Assembly: GCF_009696315.1 (NCBI RefSeq)
Contig: NZ_VUMG01000004.1
Coordinates: forward strand, 177,330-241,329
DNA length: 64,000 nt
Direction: 5' to 3'
Source of the DNA: Cutibacterium porci
GTDB lineage: Bacteria; Actinomycetota; Actinomycetes; Propionibacteriales; Propionibacteriaceae
Positions 18,801 to 25,285 of this stretch are shown here, in pieces. Both the position numbers and the translations under genes were made by a program. The notes beneath the pieces were generated by a model that searched no databases, was not told where the DNA came from, and worked only from the letters and a program-made list of their open reading frames with translations. Numbering within the stretch: position 1 is the first letter of the stretch; the number at the start of each line of letters is the position of its first letter.

Positions 18801-19230
18801 TGCGTTGAGTAACGCGCTCATGCTGCGCAAGGCACCGAACCAAACAGTCATCTCTGGCTGCGTCGAACCGCCGCAGTCGGCAGAACAAGAGGCGGTTATC
18901 GCCGAGCCCGTAATCGACATTGACCAGATCCCCTGGCCCACCGTTATCGACGATCTCGGTCCCTCGCTGGCCACACCCGAGCTTCCCGGGCTGCTGCAGG
19001 ACCTCGCGGCACAGGGAGTGCCTGAGCCGGTGGCTGGCAAAGAGGTCGGATCCGAGGGCATCATGGTTGACCTAGCATGGCCCGATTCGCATGTAGCAGT
19101 GATCTTCGCGCCGGAACCCGACGACGGGGACTTGCTGGCCGAGGACGGATGGACGCTGGTGCGCCCGACAGCACACGACATCACGACGGCGCTGGACAAT
19201 GTGGCGTCAGGGGAGGCACACCATGGCTGA
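12838..19230 (+). CDS. Giant DEAD-box helicase with DUF1998 and C-terminal PD-(D/E)XK-like domain (DruE/DrmAB-like)
   Basis: A 2130-residue protein. Motor motifs are TGTGSGKT (104-111), DEFH (232-235), LVFTDSVQDAAHRAGF, ATPTLEMGIDIG and QRVGRAGR (1100-1107). The two motor halves are separated by some 700 residues that hold CxxC pairs (CRRCGRSGWG, CPSCGAK). The DUF1998 signature follows: HDLVPGGTGY (1626-1635) and the cysteine set C1659-x-C1661...C1669-x2-C1672. In DISARM these functions are split between DrmA (helicase) and DrmB (DUF1998); in Druantia, DruE is a single ~2000-residue DUF1998 helicase. After DUF1998 come PDFVL (D1782), LAIFTDGATFH (D1798, H1803) and a basic helix, the pattern of Vsr/DUF559-type nucleases. 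It starts by ATGA overlap with the methyltransferase, and its end overlaps the next gene by 8 bases. The motor calls are firm, the nuclease domain is tentative. Confidence 0.85.
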   Translation: MSELVASKQAAELQTALLDYLTTTFALSDADAQRALDEFLRDPDDGIFKGPYLRTRMPFAPAPKYSADQLTWMPEGFAPYSHQARAFARLNSALGRPRPTLVTTGTGSGKTEAFLLPILDHVVRARHDGVGGTKALILYPMNALANDQAQRLANLIATDGQLTDVTAAIYTGEQESSRTTVDGLITDRAVIRDTAPDILLTNYKMLDQLLLRHEDQRIWQQSAESLQYLVLDEFHTYDGAQGTDVAMLLRRLGLALKSYWPERGSQADTHTAEEWQRPLGRITPVGTSATLGTAEQASTTVTADASSPDLERSGNMVSFATTVFGEPFDASCVVTESRRDVDDWAGDAQARLQHDGVEPCAVNALMVTDVLDAVAGKSPDEACTILLTSLYEYEGDPTGRNHASSHDDLVTLAKGHPFIREFLKATADATHVRDLADRLLPGASRQDDPRVTFLLELIGALGHLRALPDRDMPSTETHLWIRELSRIDRDVSTATNFRWSDDGTLVGHVTDDGTEPGVVALPAVYCRRCGRSGWGVQLASTGYNLSANDDSIRRIHAAHEGRFRALLSAPREGARAVDTGEAVASLCWFDTVNRCLDHHIPDADSPEYRNGVLLPVLTQTGQDADKDAKNDVCPSCGAKDAIRFQGSAIATLLSVNLSTLFGSDDLDEKKALVFTDSVQDAAHRAGFISARSHALTLRAILRSSISDEPATIPELVSTVLNDADDSFKRYRLLPTELAEQTNFRDFWRSGRDAIVPKATLARVRDRLTFDTILELGLQSRYGRTLEQTGSICVEVEAGSFTDMAGIGRKALGHHEDNLVGALAGLTDSTVVAWVRGVLERIRTQGGIHHPWLETYLEHDGARWYLWGGRRKSDGMPAFPPGRSAPAFPRVGGQRVRHEQLDNVTDGQSWYARWTGRVLGVSPGHGARLARSLLECLRHDGVLTAMTTQAQATVYGIPHEKIVVRATRDEELLNRTIVLRCDLCQAVHAGSPDTIRQLSNAPCLNGNCGGHLTPAPMAPDNFYRGFYRTGDPRRIVAREHTSMLSDQQRLEYENGFKAGSTDPSAPNVLVATPTLEMGIDIGDLSTVFLSSLPRNVANYVQRVGRAGRATGSALDVTMVRGRGEHLPRLGDPTSMINGQVRPPATYLSAGEILRRQYVAHLGDELARDPNAVHPHTSGAAMNGDDGGFLATLVDHAEAHADEHVDRFLSTFAHLRADSIKDLRAWATPVDGPRTSGLARQVFAAATRWAQTLEELEHRRTTIAASLPELRQKADIPNAGEDDRRACADAEATIAWIRKLKGKETQEYWIATLEEYGLFPNYTLVDDSVELDVSLSWYDPDEHRYQDETASFSRGSAAALRDFAPGATFYALGHAITIDAIDLGRDGESIHTLAVCPSCGYTVDQRLEGTPAACPRCHDHGIADTGQHLEAVELTRTSAAIKRDESRIDDAIEERVRTNFTVVPAADIDPSRVHSEWYVQDTEFGARYLDRMDLRWINLGKEAPSAPRRQVAGFECHTPLFRVCEGCGHLDRTTGTNHRSEHRPWCRYRDDLDEHVRTVALTRSLTTQAVVLPLPASIVTGDMFALPSLRAALLLGLREQFGGTPDHLGIMAIKEPVDGRTRDALLLHDLVPGGTGYLAEFTDPQNVWEALRRAFEIVRDCQCKDEERLACHRCLLPLASARDARYVSRAKAEDCLKVLMGLTDGDTPSDHMTWEIVTTPATISSDDESYLESRFRESFMALARRLNATVSQNYGPGGNVINVRIGQVLYTLQPQVSMPGCKPDFVLRGGGRPDLAIFTDGATFHATPAHNRVRDDAEKRAGLRNLGVEVLAVTLDDVNDFEAKREPAAPAWFNASASSKLIGLYDYTSDAVRAITGGPFALLEYWMRGEPLEALTHFTSAIPMFFSTNNPPDGYVDPAIPIAAVKQTDLIDSQQADPGTVRTWWRQDGPLSIRTRLRTSSFPPDSDICVVLDDDAVTSAEFTHAWHQWLALSNALMLRKAPNQTVISGCVEPPQSAEQEAVIAEPVIDIDQIPWPTVIDDLGPSLATPELPGLLQDLAAQGVPEPVAGKEVGSEGIMVDLAWPDSHVAVIFAPEPDDGDLLAEDGWTLVRPTAHDITTALDNVASGEAHHG

Positions 19231-21487
19231 GTCGACGATCGTCATGTCGAAGCAGGCGAATAAGCTCGACGGATCCCTCAGGGCGAAGGCGTTCACCTTT
19301 CTAGCTAAACTCACCGAAAACGACGAGACGCCCGGCCTGCATATCGAGAAGGTGGCAAACTGCCGCGACAGCAGGATAAGGACCGGTCGGGTCGACCAGC
19401 AGTACCGCGCTGTGTTGTTCAAGCTCACTGACGGTAGTAGGCGTACCCACTACGTCCTCGAGGGTATCTACAACCACGATGAGGCCTATAACGTGGCCAC
19501 GCGCGTCGAACTCGCCATCAACCCTCTCAATGGAATCCCTGAAATCAAGCGGTCCGAACCGCCCATCCCCAACCCACACGTCAGCTCCCCTACCCCGCCA
19601 ACCATTCCCGTCCAGGAGTCGTCTCCCGTCATCACCGCCGATCGGTCAGAAATGCTGTCCCTCGGGCTAGACGCCAACCTCGTCGATACCGCGCTCTCCC
19701 TCACCAGCGAGGACGCCATACTCGATATGGCTGCGTCGCTCAGTGGCTGGCAGGGGGCCATGCTCGTCGATCTGGCCTCCGGGATGACGCCACAGCAGGT
19801 GCGTGCGGAACTGCTCGGGGCGGAGGAACAGCCCGAAACAGAACAGTCGCCAGCGCTCAACAGGCAACAGGCACCGGCAGGCGACACGGTCGGCATGATG
19901 TCGGTACTTGACGAGTCTGACGCCGCGCTGCTCCATAGCCTGCGCAGCCCTGCGGCGGCCATGGAATTCGCCACGATCGAAGGCAAAGACGAGCTGCGAC
20001 GGGTCATCGAGGACGGAGACTTCGGGGCGTGGCGAGTGTTCTTGCATCCGACACAGCGCCGATTCGTCAATCGCCGGTGGAACGGATCGTTTCGGTTGAG
20101 CGGTGGGGCCGGGACCGGCAAGACAGTCGTCATACTTCACCGGGCCGCGTCGCTGGCTCGCGATAACCCGAACGCCCGAATCATCATCACAACGTTCACC
20201 AAGAACCTCGCTAATGAGCTGTCCGAAAACTTGGAGTCACTCGATCCGACCCTGCCACGAGCATCCGCGCTGGGAGAGCCAGGCATATACATCAGCGGCA
20301 TTGACGCCTTGGCTAGCGCCGTCATCCGAAATGCTGGACCTGACGCCGCCGAGGCTGCCAGAGACGTCCTGGGAGACCCCCGCACTGACCTGACCGGGCG
20401 CACGCCGACGCGGCTGTGGCAAGACATCCTCGACCAGGCTCAACACGAGGTGCCTGAGCGGCTCGCTCACCACCGACTGCTCGAGACTGAGTACGAACAA
20501 ATCATCCTGCCGAATCTCATCACAACCCAGGAACAGTACGTGCGAGTACGACGCCCTGGGCGGGGATTCCGGCTCAATCGTCGCGACCGTGATGCGATAT
20601 GGACGCTTGTGAGTACGTACCGACATGACTGCCGTATCGGTGGCACCATTTCGTTTGCGGAGGCGGCCGCTATTGCCGGGCAGTGCCTCACCCGTCACGG
20701 TGGTGTCGCCGATCACGTCCTTGTTGACGAGGGTCAGGACCTCGCCCCGGCCCACTGGAGACTCATCCGATCGCTCGTGCCCGAGGGGCCAAATGACATC
20801 TTCATCGCTGAGGACTCTCACCAGCGCATTTACGGGCATCGGTTGGTGCTGTCGCGGTACGGCATCATGACGCGAGGCCGTTCGCGGCGATTGACCCTCA
20901 ATTACCGCACCACAGCGCAGATACTTCACTGGTCGACCCGGGTACTTGAGGGCGGATCTTACGTCGATCTGGACGGTGCTGACGACGACACGCTGACCGA
21001 ATATCGGTCGGCTCGACGCGGTCCCGAGGTCTCCACACATGCGTGTGCGACGACTACCGAAGAATTCGACATCCTGGCCAAGACCGTCGGGGAATGGGCG
21101 AAGGGCGAACAGCCTGAGACCACCGCCATACTGGTGAGGGACCGGTCACAACGCGATCGAGTCATTGATGCGCTGCATGAACGGGGAGTGCAGACCCGAG
21201 CCTTTGATCATGGCCCGATACCGTCCGGGGTGCCGATTGTTATGACGATGCACCGTGCCAAGGGCATGGAGTTCAGCAAGATATTCCTCTTCGGTATTTC
21301 CTCGCGGTCTATCCCGATGGGCATCAAGGCATACGATTTTGATGAGGATGAGAAAAAACAAGCTCTGCTGCGGGAGCGGTCGCTGCTCTACGTGGCAGCA
21401 TCGCGGGCACGCGATGAACTTGTCGTGAGTTGGACCGACGAGCCCAGCCCATTACTGAACGCTTCTGAATCCTCCCAAACGCACTAG
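19223..21487 (+). CDS. UvrD/PcrA-type superfamily 1 helicase with N-terminal RelE/ParE-like domain
   Basis: A 754-residue protein. Residues ~5-95 look like a RelE/ParE-type toxin fold: LHIEKVANCRDSRIRTGRVD followed by QQYRAVLF and a closing YNHDEAY. Then comes a linker rich in Pro and Ser, a short helical region (about 145-210), and the UvrD motor: GGAGTGKT (294-301), DEGQD motif II (502-506), AEDSHQRIYG, LNYRTTAQI, MHRAKGMEF and LYVAASRARDELVVSW. The start at 19223 has GGGGAGG upstream and overlaps the preceding gene by 8 bases, so it is the fourth gene of the same operon. It probably unwinds or translocates on single-stranded DNA. The RelE-like part may bind RNA or the ribosome, or be a structural leftover; its catalytic competence cannot be judged from sequence. 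Confidence 0.85.
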   Translation: MAESTIVMSKQANKLDGSLRAKAFTFLAKLTENDETPGLHIEKVANCRDSRIRTGRVDQQYRAVLFKLTDGSRRTHYVLEGIYNHDEAYNVATRVELAINPLNGIPEIKRSEPPIPNPHVSSPTPPTIPVQESSPVITADRSEMLSLGLDANLVDTALSLTSEDAILDMAASLSGWQGAMLVDLASGMTPQQVRAELLGAEEQPETEQSPALNRQQAPAGDTVGMMSVLDESDAALLHSLRSPAAAMEFATIEGKDELRRVIEDGDFGAWRVFLHPTQRRFVNRRWNGSFRLSGGAGTGKTVVILHRAASLARDNPNARIIITTFTKNLANELSENLESLDPTLPRASALGEPGIYISGIDALASAVIRNAGPDAAEAARDVLGDPRTDLTGRTPTRLWQDILDQAQHEVPERLAHHRLLETEYEQIILPNLITTQEQYVRVRRPGRGFRLNRRDRDAIWTLVSTYRHDCRIGGTISFAEAAAIAGQCLTRHGGVADHVLVDEGQDLAPAHWRLIRSLVPEGPNDIFIAEDSHQRIYGHRLVLSRYGIMTRGRSRRLTLNYRTTAQILHWSTRVLEGGSYVDLDGADDDTLTEYRSARRGPEVSTHACATTTEEFDILAKTVGEWAKGEQPETTAILVRDRSQRDRVIDALHERGVQTRAFDHGPIPSGVPIVMTMHRAKGMEFSKIFLFGISSRSIPMGIKAYDFDEDEKKQALLRERSLLYVAASRARDELVVSWTDEPSPLLNASESSQTH

Positions 21488-21499
21488 CGCGCGAACCCG

Positions 21500-22939
21500 T
21501 CACTCACCGTGGTACGGCGACGATACTGAGACTGCGGTTTCACTGACAGGCCCAATGGCGTGCCCAGATACATTGTCGTCGACCCACTCTGGGGGTAATT
21601 CGCTGCCCTTAATGGCCTCAAGTACAAGGTCGACTTTCAGCTGATTACCGGTGATTCTGCCACGGCAAACCAAAGCAATTCCTGCATCCTCGCACGCTTC
21701 GACAACCGGAAGAAAATGCTGGCTCATCTGGGTTGAGAGCATACCCACCGTCTCACCACATACCTTGACGCCAACCACCGTTTTCTGAGTTGTTTTAAGT
21801 TGCTTGATATACGATCCAAGTTCAGCTACCACTGGCACAGAATGCTGGCCATCGAGGAGGCCCAACAATGTCTCGATGTGGTCTTCTTCACCGGTAACTT
21901 GCACCTTACGACCTCGCGGCAGAATTGCTACTCGTCCATGTGGCATTCCGGCAAGGGTGGCTATCTCATCGGGCCGTGGCAGCTTAATACTCGCGCCGGC
22001 TCGAAACCCATGCTGACGGTTCATCCAGATCGACGCCGGAACCGACAAGCATCGGTCAGAGGCATGAAGCGCCTCGATCACATTGAGGTACGGTTCCCTC
22101 ACCTTATCGGGGACCATCCCAACCTGCACATCGTCAATAAAGACGGCAAGTTTATGGTTCGCAGTGAGCCTGATGTGGGCGTCAAGGTCTTCCAGTCGCA
22201 CCTTCTCACGCTTACCGTCGTGACCACGAGACATGCAGACCCGCATAATTCCAGCTTTAGACTTCTTTACCACGCTGAGCGCGCAGCTACGAGTACATGA
22301 CCCCCACGGCTGAACTGGTACTTGCGTACGCAGCATCGCCGACGGTAATGCCCGCCGGTGACCTCTCAGTAGCATGGGACGTGGGCTGTCACCTTGCCGA
22401 GACAGGGCCGTACGGAGGGCATCATTCGTCGGCACCTCGACGTATGCGTCGAGGGTACTCATGACGCGTCCATGAACATCCATCGACGCCACGCCAAGCG
22501 CATCCCATTCTGGAGCTATTTCAGCGGCAGCCCATACAGACAGGTAGCCGATGTGATGACCATTCACGCTGACCTTAAGCGCGTTTTTATCGTTGCTGTT
22601 CTGGGGTTCACGCTCGACGCACAGCACCGTTGACCCAATTACAGAATGAGGGACCGCGTAATAGCACATCCCGAAAACATCATAGCGAGTAACGCGATCT
22701 CCAACGCTATAATTCACCGAGGGCCCTAAAGAATCCACCCTAACAGCTACTTTAGCGGCGGGCAATACATTCCTATATCCAATGCGATTACCAATAATCG
22801 CAAGCCAAAAACCAGCAGCCAACCATATTCCCGTTTTCGGTATGAGAACCATAGCGGCAACAATGAGGGCGCACCACCACGGGTGGGACGCCATGAAGTC
22901 CCTCACTGTGTTCGTGCCTTTGATCATGCTTCGACCCAT
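21500..22939 (-). CDS. Membrane-anchored HIRAN-domain protein
   Basis: A 479-residue protein. Two hydrophobic segments near the N-terminus (about residues 18-52, PWWCALIVAAMVLIP and GIWLAAGFWLAIIG) predict a membrane hairpin. A HIRAN domain follows (about 88-150): FGMCYYAVPHSVIGSTVLCV, then REPQNSNDKNALKV and HIGYLSVWAAAEIAP, the family pattern of a hydrophobic strand, an acidic-Asn turn and a GYL strand. HIRAN domains recognise DNA ends or stalled forks and occur near phage-defence and SNF2 genes. The second half repeats weakly similar strand patterns (VGVKVCGETVGMLS). The gene is convergent with the UvrD gene, 12 bases apart, with no terminator seen. The 5' part is richer in A+T than the operon. 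Start 22939 or 22927. The role is unknown; membrane tethering of a DNA-binding domain is unusual. Confidence 0.6.
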   Translation of the reverse strand: MGRSMIKGTNTVRDFMASHPWWCALIVAAMVLIPKTGIWLAAGFWLAIIGNRIGYRNVLPAAKVAVRVDSLGPSVNYSVGDRVTRYDVFGMCYYAVPHSVIGSTVLCVEREPQNSNDKNALKVSVNGHHIGYLSVWAAAEIAPEWDALGVASMDVHGRVMSTLDAYVEVPTNDALRTALSRQGDSPRPMLLRGHRRALPSAMLRTQVPVQPWGSCTRSCALSVVKKSKAGIMRVCMSRGHDGKREKVRLEDLDAHIRLTANHKLAVFIDDVQVGMVPDKVREPYLNVIEALHASDRCLSVPASIWMNRQHGFRAGASIKLPRPDEIATLAGMPHGRVAILPRGRKVQVTGEEDHIETLLGLLDGQHSVPVVAELGSYIKQLKTTQKTVVGVKVCGETVGMLSTQMSQHFLPVVEACEDAGIALVCRGRITGNQLKVDLVLEAIKGSELPPEWVDDNVSGHAIGPVSETAVSVSSPYHGE

Positions 22940-24150
22940 CGATTAGTGGCCTGGCTTACTACGCCTACCCCGTCCTGTTCTCACCTTAACAACTAATCTT
23001 GGACGCCATTATCGTCGGCAAACAGGACTATCGCCTCATGCGTCATCGACTCACGACCTCTGTAGCAGTGCCCGGCTGGCCAGTCCCTACTCGTGGAGTA
23101 CCTCGACCAACGGCATCTATGCGAGCCGCCGCATCATTCAGTACCCGATCCCGCTACACAGTCCGCCCCCTTCGCCCGTGGCCGAGAAGCTAACCTGTCG
23201 TTTCCCTGTGCTGCGAGTTGGAACTCAATCACAGGTCAACGTCGAGAACACCGACCCTGCAATTGACACCTTGACCAGAAAGATGAGGATACCGACAATG
23301 AGGCGTCACGCAACTAGCTCCTCCGGCCCGCGCTCCTCCCGTACTCCTCCGCCTGGACAGAAGAACACCCTAGTCAGGCGTCACCTATGCCGGTTGGGGT
23401 CCTGCAATGATTGGATGAGCCTGACCGCACCCTCCGTCAAGGCAGGACGGCACCAATCCCAGCGACAGCCCAATGTCCTGACAAGATCGCGCTGATGACA
23501 ATTCAGCGTCGATCTCCTTGTATCCCGCAAGGATCTGTGGGGGAGGTAAGGGTCCTTGAAACTTCGGCGCCCCGATGAGCGTTGACTCGCTGAGGTCGGC
23601 ATCTGGGCCGTAAACATCTGCCGACTCAGATGATTCCCCACGCTCTTCCACGCCTTCTGAGTAATGCGGTAGGAGTCGACCGTTTGCGGCTCCGGCTGGC
23701 GACTGAGAGCTTGCGGATTCGCGAGAGTCACCAGTCGCGCTCCTCGAAGCATCGCTTCTGCGAAGTTCATCGTCACCGTACTCATGGTGCGACTGTATGT
23801 CATTGTCATCGTGAATTCCCAGACTCGCTCATACTTTATCCCGTTCACCGATGTCCTACTACACCAAACTGACGGTACAAGATGGTCCAGCGACTCAGCC
23901 GAATCTGACCCCCTCATCGTCAACGCCACCCAGTTGGTGATTTTCTATTATCGGACATCTACGACCCGTAAATACCCCAGTACAATTCACGCTAGACGCG
24001 CGCGATAAAACCCGTAGTCAAAACTGTACTCAGTCCAGTCACTCAATGACGTTCGATATCGCTTAATGCCGCATAAAGTCGCAATAAAACCACGGTCGCA
24101 ACCATCGCTCGACTAGCTAACACGCCACCAAAACGGGTCTGACTAGATGG
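22940..24150. other. 1.2-kb stretch without an intact gene
   Basis: Between the HIRAN gene and tRNA-Pro no frame shows a ribosome binding site with a recognisable product, apart from the DUF2335 remnant given separately. The part next to the tRNA (about 23.9-24.15 kb) is clearly richer in A+T than the housekeeping genes. The stretch touches the 3' end of tRNA-Pro, where integrative elements often insert. I found no duplicate of the tRNA 3' end by eye. Confidence 0.5.
23385..23651 (-). pseudogene. Frameshifted DUF2335 family membrane protein
   Basis: The frame from 23651 reads MEERGESSESADVYGPDADL and then GAPKFQGPLPPPQILAGYKE, and GPLPPP-x-L-x2-Y is the hallmark of DUF2335 proteins. After the sequence IDAEL the expected helical, membrane-inserted continuation appears in another frame (SAILSGHWAVAGIGAVLP), and the ending returns in the first frame (PIIAGPQPA). 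The central coiled region (aligned to maEkq-hR in intact members) is missing. So it has at least two frameshifts and a deletion. DUF2335 proteins are small and poorly understood; they are common in mobile and accessory regions. Confidence 0.5.
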
Positions 24151-24223
24151 TCGGGGCGACAGGACTCGAACCTGCGGTCTCCTGCTCCCAAAGCAGGCGC
24201 GCTAGCCACTACGCTACGCCCCG
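24151..24223 (-). tRNA. tRNA-Pro (anticodon TGG)
   Basis: On the minus strand CGGGGCG pairs with CGCCCCG and the discriminator is A. The anticodon arm CCTGC-TTTGGGA-GCAGG gives anticodon TGG, and the T arm is CAGGTTCGAGTCCTG. CCA is not encoded. The 3' end faces the accessory region; the housekeeping alpha/beta hydrolase lies on the 5' side. Confidence 0.95.
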
Positions 24224-24314
24224 TTCCGCTACGGTTACCGCAACGAGAACGGCAGTAGCTTAGTGGAACATCGTCTGGTTGGCCAATGAGTCGCTGCGGT
24301 GACTAGCGTTTCCG

Positions 24315-25250
24315 TCACGCCAACGCTGACTGAATCGCATCTGAAATAACTTCGGGACGATCCAGCATCATGAGATGGTGGGAGTTTTCCACCACAACTA
24401 GTCTTGCTCCCAGCATCGGGGCCAGGCGTTCATGACGTTTCAGCTCTTGCTCTTGGCCTGAGTACACCGCCGACAGCAACACCGTAGGCACGTCGGGCCA
24501 GGCATGGTCAGACCGTACCGCCATGAGGTCCCATGCTTGCTGGTCGTAGCCAATCCATTCGGCTACTGCCATCGCCATCGCGTCGGGACTGCCATAAACG
24601 CGATGAAGACGGTGGTTCTGAAACTGATGCCACACCACGGAGCCCGACCTCATCGTCTGCGCCATCACGCCAATGGCAAAGGCGCACCGGCCCACTGGTC
24701 CAGCGGCTGAATCCATGATCTTGTAGACCGCATTCGGTAATGCAATGTTGTGCCGACACGGCGGATGTGTGGGCCACTCGACAGAGGGATCAACGAAGAC
24801 GACTCCAGCAACGGCCTCGGGATGGATCCGGGCGAAGGCCTCGGCATGGAAGGCTGCCATGGAATGGGCGACGAGAATTACCTTCCTCGGTTGCCGAGTA
24901 TCCCAGTGTCTGTGAATCAGACCGACGAGCTCGGTCAGACTAGCGATTTCTTCATCCAACTGCGGATAGTGCCCTGGCCAGATAGTCCCACCAAGCCCAG
25001 GGCGGTCGTAGGAAATGACGTCGAGGTGCTGGAGCCGGTCGACGACAGGTTTCCAGAAGTCGCTCGATGCCGCAGCTCCTGCCATGAGCACAATGACGGG
25101 GTCCTCGGCGTTGTAGCGTGGCCCTTCCCCGTCGTCATACACGAGGCGAAAGGGTCGCCCGCCCAGCTCACGCACCGACGTCAGTGCGTCATGAGACGAG
25201 TCAAGCACGGTGTGGGGGTCTCCGTCGAAACAATCGTCATCGTCACTCAT
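24315..25250 (-). CDS. Alpha/beta-fold hydrolase
   Basis: A 311-residue protein. Fold landmarks are the oxyanion strand VIVLMAGAAASSDFW, the turn ISYDRPGLGG, the nucleophile elbow AHSMAAFHAE (Ser near residue 135), VVFVDPS, and the catalytic His at the end in VVVENSHHLMMLDRPEV. The elbow is AHSMA rather than the usual GHSMG. The start at 25250 has GAGGAG upstream and is preferred over an ATG 39 bases earlier that would shorten the gap to lysX. It follows lysX by 35 bases on the same strand, so the two are probably one transcript. A link with membrane-lipid aminoacylation (for example a hydrolase removing lysyl groups) is conceivable but only a guess. No secretion signal is seen. Confidence 0.8.
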   Translation of the reverse strand: MSDDDDCFDGDPHTVLDSSHDALTSVRELGGRPFRLVYDDGEGPRYNAEDPVIVLMAGAAASSDFWKPVVDRLQHLDVISYDRPGLGGTIWPGHYPQLDEEIASLTELVGLIHRHWDTRQPRKVILVAHSMAAFHAEAFARIHPEAVAGVVFVDPSVEWPTHPPCRHNIALPNAVYKIMDSAAGPVGRCAFAIGVMAQTMRSGSVVWHQFQNHRLHRVYGSPDAMAMAVAEWIGYDQQAWDLMAVRSDHAWPDVPTVLLSAVYSGQEQELKRHERLAPMLGARLVVVENSHHLMMLDRPEVISDAIQSALA

Positions 25251-25285
25251 GACACTCCTCACGTCACGGTTCAGGCTCCGCGCCC

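Noticed and set aside
5320..21487. Canonical class 1 DISARM
   Set aside because: No separate drmA, drmB or drmC; the helicase and DUF1998 parts are in one protein and a UvrD helicase is added.
5320..21487. BREX system
   Set aside because: No BrxC/PglY ATPase, PglZ phosphatase or Lon-like gene in the operon; only the methyltransferase is comparable.
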